From: Thermoplasmata archaeon
GTDB taxonomy: Archaea; Thermoplasmatota; Thermoplasmata; Thermoplasmatales; Thermoplasmataceae
Assembly: GCA_021802365.1 (NCBI GenBank)
Contig: JAKAAJ010000026.1
Span: 1-14,357 of the forward strand
Reading direction: 5' to 3'
DNA length: 14,357 bases
The notes under the pieces were generated by a model. It did no database searches. It was not told where the DNA came from and worked only from the letters and a program-made list of their open reading frames with translations. The translations under genes were made by a program, and so were the position numbers. Positions 7,657 to 14,357 of the stretch are shown piece by piece (position 1 is the first letter of the stretch; each line of letters starts with the position of its first letter).

Positions 7657-8796
7657 TCAGATCATCCCCCTTAATATAGATGAGAAGTAAGTATCTGCGG
7701 AATAATTCCTTATAAGAAAATTCCCGGGACTCTCTGGGCCCATTGAAATATCTCCAGAAGCGTTCCCGTCATAAGAAGCCGCCTTGTCCTTGCCTGTAAT
7801 GATTATTCCATGTGTTGAGTCCCTGTATTCTGGCTCTGACAGTCCTGATACACAATCTGCCACTATTCTCGAGGAGACAAACATTGCCTGCCTGTGCGCA
7901 GACACGGCTGAGCGGAATATTGTATTCCTCTGTGCATCACCTATTGCATAGGTATCGTCATAACCGCCCACAGTTAGATTCTTTGGATCAACTTTGGCAT
8001 ATCCGTACTCATCAACAGCAGAAATGTCAGATATTAACCCTCTCCCCCTCATTGGTGGAGATGCCACCAGCAAATTGTACTTGACTTTCTGGCCATCTGA
8101 AAGAACAACTTCCTTGTTCTTGCTGTCAACAGATGTTATTTCAGCTTTCTTATGTACCTCTATACCGCACTTTTCCATGATGGGGGAAAGCAATGATGCA
8201 AATTTGCTGAAAGAATTTTCATCATTAGGTGTAAGAAAAACAACAGGGCTCTTTCCATCGAGCGAATGCTCTTTAATATAATCCTTCATTAAAAGTGAAA
8301 ACTCTGCAAGGGTGGGAAAATAGGCATCACTTCTGTTGGAGGACCCAACAACTATCTGGCCGCCATTGAAGCTTTTCATATATTCTCTGATTTCAAGTGA
8401 ATGCTGGAGGTCGAAGAAATGTTTTGCCTCTCCTTCGTATCCTGGAAGTTCCTCAGGCGCATTTCTGTTTCCAGAAGCAATTATGAGGTAATCTGCTACC
8501 ATGGACCTGCCGGATCTTAAGAATACGGCCCTCTGCTTTACATCTATCCGGATCACATCATCTTTGATGTAATCAATTCCATAGTTAAGGAGAAAGTTGG
8601 TTGGTCTGACGCTTTTTCTGTAATTTCTGTAGCCGAATGGAATAAGCACCCCATCCGCCTTGTAGAAATGTCTGGATGAGTTTCCAACAACAGTAACTTC
8701 AAGTTCACTTAAGGTGGTAGAGAATCTCAGCTTGTTAGCAGCTGCAATTCCCGCAGTTCCATCGCCTACTATTACAACTTTTTTAGGTGTAGCCAT
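7657..8796 (-). CDS. FAD/NAD(P)-binding oxidoreductase, SQR/FCSD-like
   Basis: This 379-residue flavoprotein has the two-dinucleotide-binding-domain architecture of sulfide:quinone reductase, flavocytochrome c sulfide dehydrogenase and NDH-2. The FAD site is GDGTAG (11-16) with an acidic-to-Gly-Asn strand end near 38; IIASGN (105-110) is the usual mid-protein motif; GGQIVVGSS (145-153) opens the second Rossmann unit; and TYAIGDAQ (282-289) is the second FAD contact. Only two cysteines exist, C210 in MEKCGIE and C315 in VADCVSG. SQRs normally carry a catalytic Cys shortly after the second glycine-rich loop and another near the C-terminus; here those places read SDAYFP and have no Cys. The protein ends with a short hydrophobic tail rather than an obvious pair of amphipathic membrane helices. 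It is the first gene of a three-gene unit. A quinone- or ferredoxin-linked dehydrogenase other than a classical SQR is likely. Confidence 0.87.
   Translation of the reverse strand: MATPKKVVIVGDGTAGIAAANKLRFSTTLSELEVTVVGNSSRHFYKADGVLIPFGYRNYRKSVRPTNFLLNYGIDYIKDDVIRIDVKQRAVFLRSGRSMVADYLIIASGNRNAPEELPGYEGEAKHFFDLQHSLEIREYMKSFNGGQIVVGSSNRSDAYFPTLAEFSLLMKDYIKEHSLDGKSPVVFLTPNDENSFSKFASLLSPIMEKCGIEVHKKAEITSVDSKNKEVVLSDGQKVKYNLLVASPPMRGRGLISDISAVDEYGYAKVDPKNLTVGGYDDTYAIGDAQRNTIFRSAVSAHRQAMFVSSRIVADCVSGLSEPEYRDSTHGIIITGKDKAASYDGNASGDISMGPESPGNFLIRNYSADTYFSSILRGMI
7664..7673 (-). promoter_or_regulatory. Possible ribosome binding site for the DUF1641 gene
   Basis: Read on the minus strand, GGGGGATGAT lies inside the end of the flavoprotein gene, 7 nt before the DUF1641 ATG. 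It partly matches the archaeal Shine-Dalgarno GGAGGTGAT. It supports translation of the second gene from a polycistronic message. Confidence 0.4.
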
Positions 8797-9032
8797 CTAG
8801 GATTCACTTCCATTGAAATTTTTGACCAATGGGCTCAAAGAGTAATTGAGTAAAATAACTCGACTTTTTCTGATTTCCGAATCATTTAATGAGCCCCTTT
8901 TCACGCACTTTTATCGTAACTTGTTATTTGTAGTTTTCTCAGAGAATGATCAAATGGAACCAAAAGTTAGCACACTTCCCTACATTGAGCAGTTGTTACT
9001 GTAATTCAAGAATTCATCAGGGCGCATCATGA
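8797..9032. other. Divergent intergenic region between the redox operon and rpoL
   Basis: This A/T-rich spacer separates genes pointing away from each other, so it must hold both promoters. The only structure I see is an imperfect 6-bp palindrome (8846-8851 with 8858-8863, 6-nt loop) followed by T5, about 50-67 nt upstream of the minus-strand start. Short plus-strand frames begin at ATG 8946 (28 codons) and ATG 8955 (16 codons); they look incidental. No RNA gene is apparent. Confidence 0.45.
8815..8825 (-). promoter_or_regulatory. Weak TATA-like element for the minus-strand operon
   Basis: On the minus strand TCAAAAATTTC is centred about 24 nt upstream of the oxidoreductase ATG (8796), near the distance expected for a leaderless or very short-leader transcript. 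The match to a TATA box is weak, and the assignment rests mainly on position. Confidence 0.3.
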
Positions 9033-9040
9033 TTAATATA
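9033..9040 (+). promoter_or_regulatory. TATA box for rpoL
   Basis: TTAATATA is centred about 25 nt upstream of ATG 9061. The last A of the box is the first base of ATG 9040, the start of the longest open frame. This argues that 9040 is promoter sequence rather than a start codon, and that the mRNA begins near 9061. Confidence 0.6.
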
Positions 9041-9060
9041 TGTGCAGCCGATTCTCCCCC

Positions 9061-9372
9061 ATGGAGTGTTCCTTTAAGGTAATTGATAAGGGAAAGGACA
9101 GTATTACACTTGAAATGCTAAATTATGACAACACTCTGTTGAGACCATTAATAGACGAGATACTTCAGGATGAACAGGTTAAGGAGGCAAGATACTTCAT
9201 CAAGCATCCAAAGATTGATAATCCAAAGATCTTCATAAAAGTCAAGAGTGGAAAACCACAGGCTGCACTGAAGCGCTCTATTAAAAAACTCGGGAAATTG
9301 TATGAAACAATAGAGGCTGATCTTCAGAAAGAAATCAAACAGAAGGAGCCAAAAAAAGCCAAAGCAGAATAA
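9061..9372 (+). CDS. rpoL: DNA-directed RNA polymerase subunit L
   Basis: This is the archaeal homologue of eukaryotic Rpb11. It pairs with RpoD (Rpb3-like) to form the alpha-like assembly platform of RNA polymerase. The 103-residue product shows the family core: an N-terminal strand, ITLEMLNYDNTLLRPLIDEI (residues 15-34, with the conserved D-x-T/N-x-x-x-P/L region), then EARYFIKHPKIDNPKIFIK (42-60) and a long C-terminal helix. The tail from about 85 is Lys/Glu-rich and makes the protein slightly longer than the usual 90-95 residues. The frame is open from ATG 9040, but the homologous sequence begins at ATG 9061 and a TATA box sits over the upstream ATG, so 9061 is preferred. It is followed closely by the Trm-G10 gene, and the two are probably co-transcribed. 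Confidence 0.92.
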   Translation: MECSFKVIDKGKDSITLEMLNYDNTLLRPLIDEILQDEQVKEARYFIKHPKIDNPKIFIKVKSGKPQAALKRSIKKLGKLYETIEADLQKEIKQKEPKKAKAE

Positions 9373-9378
9373 GAAAAA

Positions 9379-9460
9379 GTGGTAATTTTGGAATTTTTTC
9401 GCAGAGATATATGGGGATTTTCCTTCTGCTTACAGGTATGAGATAGAGACGTTATCAAGT
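9379..9460 (+). other. Upstream N-terminal extension of the Trm-G10 gene, interrupted at a T6 run
   Basis: In frame with 9461 the sequence stays open back to the TAA at 9383-9385 and encodes AEIYGDFPSAYRYEIETL (9401-9454), which looks like the conserved start of Trm-G10 proteins. No ATG, GTG or TTG lies in that frame between 9386 and 9460. In the +1-shifted frame, GTG 9379 (6 nt after the rpoL stop) and TTG 9388 run into the T6 run at 9394-9399. Removing one T joins GTG 9379 to the body and gives a 324-residue protein, the normal family length. This could be a sequencing error, slippage on the T run, or a non-canonical start. Confidence 0.6.
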
Positions 9461-10354
9461 TTGACCCAAGACTTCTCGATTCAGACGATCAATGATAATT
9501 TTTTTACTGGCGTTGGAGAGTTCAGTGGTTTAACCAGCGCAAGTTCGATCAGGAGGTTGTCCTCAATTCTGTGGTCAGGAGAGAATATAAATGACGCTTG
9601 TTATCTTACATTGCCCTCTGGTAAATTCTATGTAAGGGTTAAAGATTACAGAAAATGTCATGATTCCTCTCAGGAAACAGTAATCGGTGAACTGTTAAAT
9701 GGAAAGGGGAGGATCGACTTTAGTTCTCCTGATTTTATTGTAAGGGCATATCATGCTGACAGGTGGTATATATGCATTGAAAAATGGAATAATACTCAGC
9801 TTAGCAGCCTTGAGAGAAGGGCACCTTTGAGGCCATTCTTTTCACCCATCTCGCTGTCCCCAAGAACTGCAAGGCTTATGATTAACATTTCAGCAACAAA
9901 AGCTGGTGATCTTGTTCTGGACCCTTTCTGCGGAACAGGTGGTATACTCATTGAGGCAGCACTCATGGGACGAAGGATTATGGGCAATGATTTCTCACTG
10001 GCAATGACATCCGGGACAAAACTGAACCTGAAATATTACGGAATAAGAGATTTCAGCATATTTAACTCAGATATACTCTCCTTTGACCCAGGGAGAAAAG
10101 TCGATGCTGTGGTTACGGATTTTCCTTACGGCCGCAATTCCCTTGTTTCGGACAGAGATTTTAAGGTATTCTACACCGGGGCACTTTCCAGAATATCCGG
10201 ATTTCTAAAGGAGAAAGGAAGGCTGGTCTTGATGATCAATGATCCATCTCTCTTAACAATTCCAGGAAACCTGCATATATTGAAAACTGTGAGCTTTAGA
10301 GTGCACCGTTCACTTACAAGGCACATAATGGTATTGGAGAAAATAAGTGTCTGA
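9461..10354 (+). CDS. trmG10: tRNA (guanine-10-N2) methyltransferase, Trm-G10/Trm11 type, probably with an N-terminus further upstream
   Basis: This enzyme methylates the N2 of guanosine 10 in tRNA using S-adenosylmethionine. From the TTG at 9461 it has 297 residues. A THUMP-containing N-terminal half (sheet elements FYVRVKDY at 56-63 and PDFIVRAYHADRWYICIEKW at 90-109) leads to the family signature ERRAPLRPFFSPISLSP (118-134). The methyltransferase domain has motif I DPFCGTGG (154-161), an acidic ribose contact in GNDFS (175-179), and the catalytic DFPYG (220-224) in place of the common DPPYG. HRSLTRHI (282-289) closes the fold. Trm-G10 proteins are usually about 320-330 residues, so this reading is short by about 25, and the missing part is present in the upstream sequence (see the separate entry). 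The enzyme call is firm; the 5' boundary is not. Confidence 0.88.
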   Translation: MTQDFSIQTINDNFFTGVGEFSGLTSASSIRRLSSILWSGENINDACYLTLPSGKFYVRVKDYRKCHDSSQETVIGELLNGKGRIDFSSPDFIVRAYHADRWYICIEKWNNTQLSSLERRAPLRPFFSPISLSPRTARLMINISATKAGDLVLDPFCGTGGILIEAALMGRRIMGNDFSLAMTSGTKLNLKYYGIRDFSIFNSDILSFDPGRKVDAVVTDFPYGRNSLVSDRDFKVFYTGALSRISGFLKEKGRLVLMINDPSLLTIPGNLHILKTVSFRVHRSLTRHIMVLEKISV

Positions 10355-10363
10355 AGCTATGTA

Positions 10364-10371
10364 TTTATATA
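10364..10371 (+). promoter_or_regulatory. TATA box for grpE, leaderless geometry
   Basis: TTTATATA is centred about 26 nt upstream of ATG 10394, so transcription should start at or beside the start codon. This supports the long GrpE N-terminus over an internal ATG at 10478. It is the main candidate promoter for the chaperone cluster. I do not recognise a heat-shock operator beside it. Confidence 0.65.
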
Positions 10372-10393
10372 GAAGAACAAATTTACTTACAGA

Positions 10394-10936
10394 ATGTATT
10401 CCCGGACAACAATAAGCCAGAGGTTAAGTTCACCCTTAAAGTATGAAATCGAGCTTTCAAAAAAATATGGCGCAGAAATGAGGAAAACAGACGCTTCACA
10501 ATTTAAAGAAACAATTGAATCTCTCAATGCAAAGATAAAGGATTATGAAAATCTCACTCTGAGGCAGAGAGCAGAGATGGAGAATTACTCCAGAGCAAAG
10601 GAGAAAGAGATTTCCCGGATTACCCTGAATGCTTCACACGATGTAATCAGGAATATTCTTCCAGTGGTAGATGCACTGGATTCTGCTATCGGTTCATCCA
10701 AGGAGGCAGACAATCTAAGGGCACTTAGAACATCACTCTTGAAGGTGCTTGAGAAATACGGCCTCAGAGAAATACCTGCAAAAGGTGAGAAGTTCGATCC
10801 GTTTCTGCATGAAGCTGTAGCAGTAGTAAATGCTAAAGAGGATGGTATAATTCAGGAAGAATATCAGAAGGGATACAAGCTCAATGATGAGGTCCTGAGG
10901 ACTTCAAAAGTGGTAGTAGGAAAAAAAGGTGATTAA
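10394..10936 (+). CDS. grpE: GrpE nucleotide-exchange factor
   Basis: GrpE releases ADP from DnaK and so resets the Hsp70 cycle in the cytoplasm. The 180-residue protein has a basic N-terminal extension (1-33), a long coiled-coil region (about 34-85, with [17 protein letters not shown] as the family pattern), a short helical bundle segment (about 86-121) and the C-terminal beta domain (about 122-176) with [12 protein letters not shown] at 131-142 and [14 protein letters not shown] at 163-176. Met29 (10478) is an alternative start, but the TATA box places the mRNA 5' end at 10394. It is the first gene of the grpE-dnaK-dnaJ order seen in other archaea that carry this system. The whole system is of bacterial type, and its presence in some archaea is generally explained by gene transfer. 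Confidence 0.95.
   Translation: MYSRTTISQRLSSPLKYEIELSKKYGAEMRKTDASQFKETIESLNAKIKDYENLTLRQRAEMENYSRAKEKEISRITLNASHDVIRNILPVVDALDSAIGSSKEADNLRALRTSLLKVLEKYGLREIPAKGEKFDPFLHEAVAVVNAKEDGIIQEEYQKGYKLNDEVLRTSKVVVGKKGD
10927..10933 (+). promoter_or_regulatory. Strong Shine-Dalgarno of dnaK
   Basis: AGGTGAT is a full match to the archaeal 16S 3' end complement and lies 5 nt before ATG 10939, inside the last codons of grpE. It is the clearest ribosome binding site in the window and contrasts with the leaderless first genes of operons here. Confidence 0.7.
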
Positions 10937-10938
10937 AT

Positions 10939-12813
10939 ATGTCGAAAATAATAGGAATAGATCTTGGAACCAGTAATTCAGCAGCTGCCGTAGTCATCAG
11001 TGGTAAGCCAACAATCATTCCCAGTGCCGAAGGGGTCTCACTTGGGGGGAAAGCCTTTCCAAGTTATGTGGCATTCACAAAGGATGGGGAAATGCTTGTG
11101 GGTGAACCGGCCAGGAGGCAAGCATTACTCAATCCCGAAGGAACGATATATGCTGCTAAGAGAAAGATGGGAACAGATTTTAAGTTCAAGGTGAGGGACA
11201 AGGAGTTCACTCCACAGCAGATTTCAGCATTCATTCTTCAGAAAATTAAAAGGGATGCAGAGGCTTTCTTAGGTGAGGAAGTTAAGGAAGCTGTTATTAC
11301 GGTCCCAGCATATTTTAACGATAATCAGCGACAGGCAACAAAGGATGCTGGGCTCATAGCCGGCCTCGAGGTAAAGAGAATTATAAATGAGCCAACAGCA
11401 GCATCACTTGCCTATGGAATAGATAAACAGAAGGAATCACAGAAAATACTTGTTTTTGATCTGGGTGGAGGCACACTTGATGTTACAATAATGGACTTTG
11501 GGGACGGAGTGTTTGAGGTCGTTTCAACCTCTGGAGATACACATCTTGGTGGAACTGATATGGATGATGCCATCATCAATTTCCTTGTTGATGATTTCAA
11601 AAAGAAGGAGGGAATTGATCTCTCTAAGGACAAGAATGCATTCATCCGATTGAAAGATGCTGCAGAAAAGGCAAAGATCGAGCTTTCGACCTCAATGAGC
11701 AGTGAAATCAATCTTCCATACATAACAGCAACACAGGATGGCCCTAAACATCTGCAGTTCAACCTGACAAGAGCTAAGTTCGAGGAACTGATCTCATCTG
11801 TGGTCAATAGATGCAGAGGGCCTCTGGATAATGCCCTTCAATCAGGAAAGCTTTCCAAGTCTGACGTTTCAAGGATTATAATGGTTGGAGGACCAACAAG
11901 GATACCACTGGTCAGAAAGTTTGTTGAGGATTACTTTGGTAAGAAGGTTGAAGGCGGTGTAGACCCAATGGAGTGCGTAGCAATGGGGGCAGCCATACAG
12001 GGTGCAGTTCTTGCAGGAGAAATCAAAGACATAGTCCTGCTGGATGTCACTCCTCTGACTCTTGGAATAGAGACTCTTGGCGGAGTTATGACACCTCTAA
12101 TTCCAGCAAACACCACAATACCAACCAAGAAATCTCAGGTTTTCACAACTGCCGCAGATATGCAGACTGCTGTTACTATTCACATTGTGCAGGGTGAAAG
12201 GACAATGGCTTCAGACAATGTGTCACTTGGAATGTTTAACCTGGTAGGTATACCTCCAGCTCCCAGAGGAATTCCTCAAATCGAAGTTACATTTGATATT
12301 GATGCAAACGGCATTCTGAATGTTTCAGCACAGGACAAGGGTTCAGGGAAGAGCCAGAGCATTTCAATTACTGCCACGAACAAGCTCTCAAAGGAGGAAG
12401 TGGAAAAGATGAAGAAACAGGCGGAGGAATTTGCTGAGCAGGACAAAAAGAAAAAAGAAGAGATAGAGAAACTTAACACTGCTGAAACTCTCGCCTATAC
12501 CGTGGAAAAAACAGTCAACGATGCCAAGGACAAAATTGACGAGAAAACTCGCAAGGATATTCTTGATGAGGTCAAGCAGTTGAGGGATGCAATCACTGCA
12601 AAAGATGTTTCGAAGGTGGACACTTTGAGCGAAAGCCTTTCAAAGAAGATTCAGGAAGTGGGCGCCAAGATGTACCAGTCTTCAACTCCTCCACCAGGTC
12701 CTGAGCAGGAGCAGTCCCAGCAGAGTTCTGGGACAGAGGGTCCGCAGGCAGAGGGGCAGACTTCAGAAGGCCAGGACCAGAAGGTTTACGATACCTCCTA
12801 TAAGGAAAAGTAA
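10939..12813 (+). CDS. dnaK: Hsp70 chaperone DnaK
   Basis: DnaK is the ATP-dependent chaperone that binds hydrophobic segments of unfolded proteins. The 624-residue protein has the actin-like ATPase domain (about 1-355) with the phosphate-1 motif DLGTSN at 8-13, phosphate-2 DLGGGTLDV at 174-182 and the adenosine motif GGPTRIP at 317-323. An interdomain linker with [11 protein letters not shown] follows, then the substrate-binding beta domain and an alpha lid rich in Lys and Glu (about 480-570). The tail from about 575 is low-complexity, rich in Gln, Ser, Gly and Glu, and ends in SYKEK. The shorter nucleotide-binding domain resembles the Gram-positive and archaeal type rather than the E. coli type. 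It starts 2 nt after the grpE stop with a strong ribosome binding site, so expression is coupled to grpE. Confidence 0.98.
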   Translation: MSKIIGIDLGTSNSAAAVVISGKPTIIPSAEGVSLGGKAFPSYVAFTKDGEMLVGEPARRQALLNPEGTIYAAKRKMGTDFKFKVRDKEFTPQQISAFILQKIKRDAEAFLGEEVKEAVITVPAYFNDNQRQATKDAGLIAGLEVKRIINEPTAASLAYGIDKQKESQKILVFDLGGGTLDVTIMDFGDGVFEVVSTSGDTHLGGTDMDDAIINFLVDDFKKKEGIDLSKDKNAFIRLKDAAEKAKIELSTSMSSEINLPYITATQDGPKHLQFNLTRAKFEELISSVVNRCRGPLDNALQSGKLSKSDVSRIIMVGGPTRIPLVRKFVEDYFGKKVEGGVDPMECVAMGAAIQGAVLAGEIKDIVLLDVTPLTLGIETLGGVMTPLIPANTTIPTKKSQVFTTAADMQTAVTIHIVQGERTMASDNVSLGMFNLVGIPPAPRGIPQIEVTFDIDANGILNVSAQDKGSGKSQSISITATNKLSKEEVEKMKKQAEEFAEQDKKKKEEIEKLNTAETLAYTVEKTVNDAKDKIDEKTRKDILDEVKQLRDAITAKDVSKVDTLSESLSKKIQEVGAKMYQSSTPPPGPEQEQSQQSSGTEGPQAEGQTSEGQDQKVYDTSYKEK

Positions 12814-12836
12814 ACATCCGGTCCAGGGTATTTTAA

Positions 12837-13949
12837 ATGGCAAAGGATTACTATAGCATACTGGGAGTTAACAAGTCTGCATCCCAGGATGAAATAAAAA
12901 AAGCATTTCGAACTCTTGCTAAAAAGTATCATCCAGACTCGGCAGAGGGGGATAAGGTTCAGGCAGAGGCTAAGTTCAAAGAGATAAGCGAGGCCTATGA
13001 GGTCCTTTCTGATGAGAATAAAAGACGGGTCTATGATCAGACAGGGAGTGTAGAATTTGGATCTGGAGGTTCAGACTTTACATGGCAGGACTTCTCCCAT
13101 GCATCTGATTTCAGTGATCTGGGTGATATATTCAGCAGGATCTTTGGCGGGAATTTTGGCTTCGGCGGCGCTGAAGGATCATTTTTTGGACAATCCTCCA
13201 GATCGAGACAGAATCTTGATCTTCTTACCAATATTCGAGTAACTCTGGAAGATGTCTATTATGGCACAAGGAAATCGATCAGATACAAAAGGATGGCACC
13301 ATGTGAAACATGTAAGGGGACTGGTTCCAAGACATTCAGAACTTCCACCTGTCCTGCATGTAACGGTACAGGACAGCAGAGAATCGTTCAGGGGCAGGGG
13401 TTCTTCAGACAGGTGATGGTTACTGTATGCAGAAACTGCCAGGGAACCGGATCCATTCCTGAGCAGCCTTGTCAGGTGTGCTCTGGGAAAGGAACAACCA
13501 GCATTACGGAAAATATTGAAATAGAGATACCAAAGGGAGCAGAAGACAAACTGAGGCTTAGAGTTAAGGGAAAAGGACAGGCGGATCATGGGGTGGTCGG
13601 AGACCTGTATGTGGCAATAAATGTTCAGCCTGAACAGAATATCAGGAGGATCAGAGATGATCTTCTTATTCCACTGGAGATTTCTTTTCCGGAGGCAGTT
13701 CTTGGTACCGAGAAGGATATATCAGTTTTCAGGGAAAAACTTACTGTGAAAATTCCATCAGGGGTCCAGCCCAATGAGATAGTCAAGGTTAAGGGCTCAG
13801 GTTTCCCACATCTCAATTCAAGAGGGCGCGGGGATATTCTTCTGGAGATGAAACTTACAGTTCCAAAACATGTTAGTTCTACGCAGAAAGAGCTCCTGGA
13901 GAAATTTTTAGAGGAAGGAGAAAAAAAACATTCCTGGCTTAGGGGATAA
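12837..13949 (+). CDS. dnaJ: Hsp40 co-chaperone DnaJ
   Basis: This 370-residue type I DnaJ brings substrates to DnaK and triggers its ATPase. The J domain (1-about 68) contains HPD at 32-34, the tripeptide needed to stimulate DnaK. A Gly/Phe-rich linker (about 70-130) includes DIFSRIFGG. The zinc-binding region has four CxxCxGxG repeats: CETCKGTG (156-163), CPACNGTG (172-179), CRNCQGTG (198-205) and CQVCSGKG (212-219). The C-terminal substrate-binding domains follow, with [16 protein letters not shown] as a typical late motif. It begins 23 nt after dnaK. TATAAG at 12799-12804 lies about 35 nt upstream and could add a weak internal promoter, but simple co-transcription with dnaK is enough. No residue expected for function is missing. 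Confidence 0.98.
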   Translation: MAKDYYSILGVNKSASQDEIKKAFRTLAKKYHPDSAEGDKVQAEAKFKEISEAYEVLSDENKRRVYDQTGSVEFGSGGSDFTWQDFSHASDFSDLGDIFSRIFGGNFGFGGAEGSFFGQSSRSRQNLDLLTNIRVTLEDVYYGTRKSIRYKRMAPCETCKGTGSKTFRTSTCPACNGTGQQRIVQGQGFFRQVMVTVCRNCQGTGSIPEQPCQVCSGKGTTSITENIEIEIPKGAEDKLRLRVKGKGQADHGVVGDLYVAINVQPEQNIRRIRDDLLIPLEISFPEAVLGTEKDISVFREKLTVKIPSGVQPNEIVKVKGSGFPHLNSRGRGDILLEMKLTVPKHVSSTQKELLEKFLEEGEKKHSWLRG

Positions 13950-13974
13950 AATTCAGGGATGGATGATTGGAAAA

Positions 13975-13982
13975 CATTTAAG
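13975..13982 (+). promoter_or_regulatory. TATA-like element for the universal stress protein gene
   Basis: CATTTAAG is centred about 27 nt before GTG 14006. The spacing fits a leaderless transcript and supports the GTG as start. The match is weaker than those of grpE and the amidohydrolase. Confidence 0.4.
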
Positions 13983-14005
13983 TCATGGTAAGTTAATATT
14001 AGTCA

Positions 14006-14357
14006 GTGAAAGTTTTAGTAGCATTCGACAATTCAGACGTTGCAAGAAAAGCACTCCATTTTTCTCTGAAATTCAAAGATATATTCACTGAATACATTAT
14101 TTGCTATGTCTCTCCAATTGCCGTTGGGACAGGCCCAAGTTTTGATGCCTATGTTCCAGCATCTATGTATCAGCAGGGGGAGTCCGGAAATGACGAGGTA
14201 ATGGAATCCGCACGATCCATGGTTGAATCGGTCTCAATTCAGGCTACATATGTAAGACTTGACTCTCCAGGCGAGCAGGTCGCTAGAGTCATGGTAAAAG
14301 CAGCAGAAGACAGGGGCGTTGATCTCATAATAACTGGAACAAGAAAGTTAACTGGCC
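14006..14357 (+). CDS. Universal stress protein (UspA family), truncated by the window end
   Basis: The open frame starts at GTG 14006 and runs off the window after 117 full codons. The product begins KVLVAFDNSDVARKAL, the typical first strand and ATP-pocket Asp/Ser of UspA domains. A variable middle carries a Met/Gly/Ser-rich loop (about 40-65). VDLIITGTRKLTG at the cut end matches the start of the nucleotide-binding G-x2-G region found near the C-terminus of the family. Most of a single Usp domain (about 140 residues) is therefore present, and the final loop and strand lie outside. It follows dnaJ by 56 nt with its own TATA-like element. The role is likely a stress-linked nucleotide-binding protein; partners are unknown. 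Confidence 0.88.
   Translation, partial: MKVLVAFDNSDVARKALHFSLKFKDIFTEYIICYVSPIAVGTGPSFDAYVPASMYQQGESGNDEVMESARSMVESVSIQATYVRLDSPGEQVARVMVKAAEDRGVDLIITGTRKLTG

Noticed and set aside
7657..8796. Naming the flavoprotein sulfide:quinone reductase
   Set aside because: The two catalytic cysteines of SQR are not at their expected places, so only the broader SQR/FCSD-like family was assigned.
8946..9032. Short plus-strand frames before rpoL (28 codons from 8946 and 16 codons from 8955)
   Set aside because: They have no ribosome binding site or promoter in the right place and no recognisable sequence.
9040..9060. ATG 9040 as the rpoL start
   Set aside because: It overlaps a TATA box with correct spacing to ATG 9061, and the added residues do not resemble RpoL.
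10478..10480. Internal ATG (Met29) as the grpE start
   Set aside because: The TATA box at 10364-10371 places the transcript start at ATG 10394, which favours the longer product.

Overview
The window looks like chromosomal DNA from an archaeon, most likely a member of the Thermoplasmata (Thermoplasma, Ferroplasma or Cuniculiplasma relatives). The evidence is an archaeal-type EF-2 with a diphthamide site, an archaeal RNA polymerase subunit L, an archaeal Trm-G10 tRNA methyltransferase, frequent AGG and ATA codons, and TATA boxes about 25-27 nt upstream of several start codons, as expected for leaderless mRNAs. The genus cannot be fixed by eye. I see no tRNA, rRNA, CRISPR array, transposase or phage gene.

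Layout. Bases 1-518 are AT-rich with no convincing gene. A polytopic membrane protein of unknown function follows (519-2060). Next come EF-2 (2154-4358) and, 5 nt later, a threonine-synthase-like PLP enzyme (4364-5389). An M20 amidohydrolase (5493-6674) has its own TATA box. On the minus strand a compact three-gene unit runs from 8796 down to 6734: an FAD/NAD(P) oxidoreductase resembling sulfide:quinone reductase, a DUF1641 helical protein and an OsmC-family protein. The plus strand resumes with rpoL (start best placed at 9061) and a Trm-G10-type tRNA methyltransferase. The bacterial-type chaperone cluster grpE-dnaK-dnaJ follows (10394-13949). A universal stress protein gene begins at GTG 14006 and is cut by the window end.

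How the genes fit together. Most are core genes: translation elongation, transcription, tRNA modification, protein folding and amino-acid metabolism. The chaperone cluster is a complete KJE system: DnaK is the ATPase, DnaJ delivers substrate and GrpE exchanges nucleotide. The minus-strand trio looks like a small redox or thiol unit. Its flavoprotein has the SQR/FCSD fold signature but only two cysteines, neither where SQR keeps its catalytic ones, so its substrate is open.

The points most worth a second look are: the conserved N-terminus of the Trm-G10 protein continues upstream of the first usable in-frame start and joins a proper start only through a one-base shift at a T6 run; the cysteine-less SQR-like protein with DUF1641 and OsmC partners; and the regular leaderless promoter geometry, which moves the rpoL start 21 nt downstream of the longest open frame. 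I do not see a clearly new multi-gene system.
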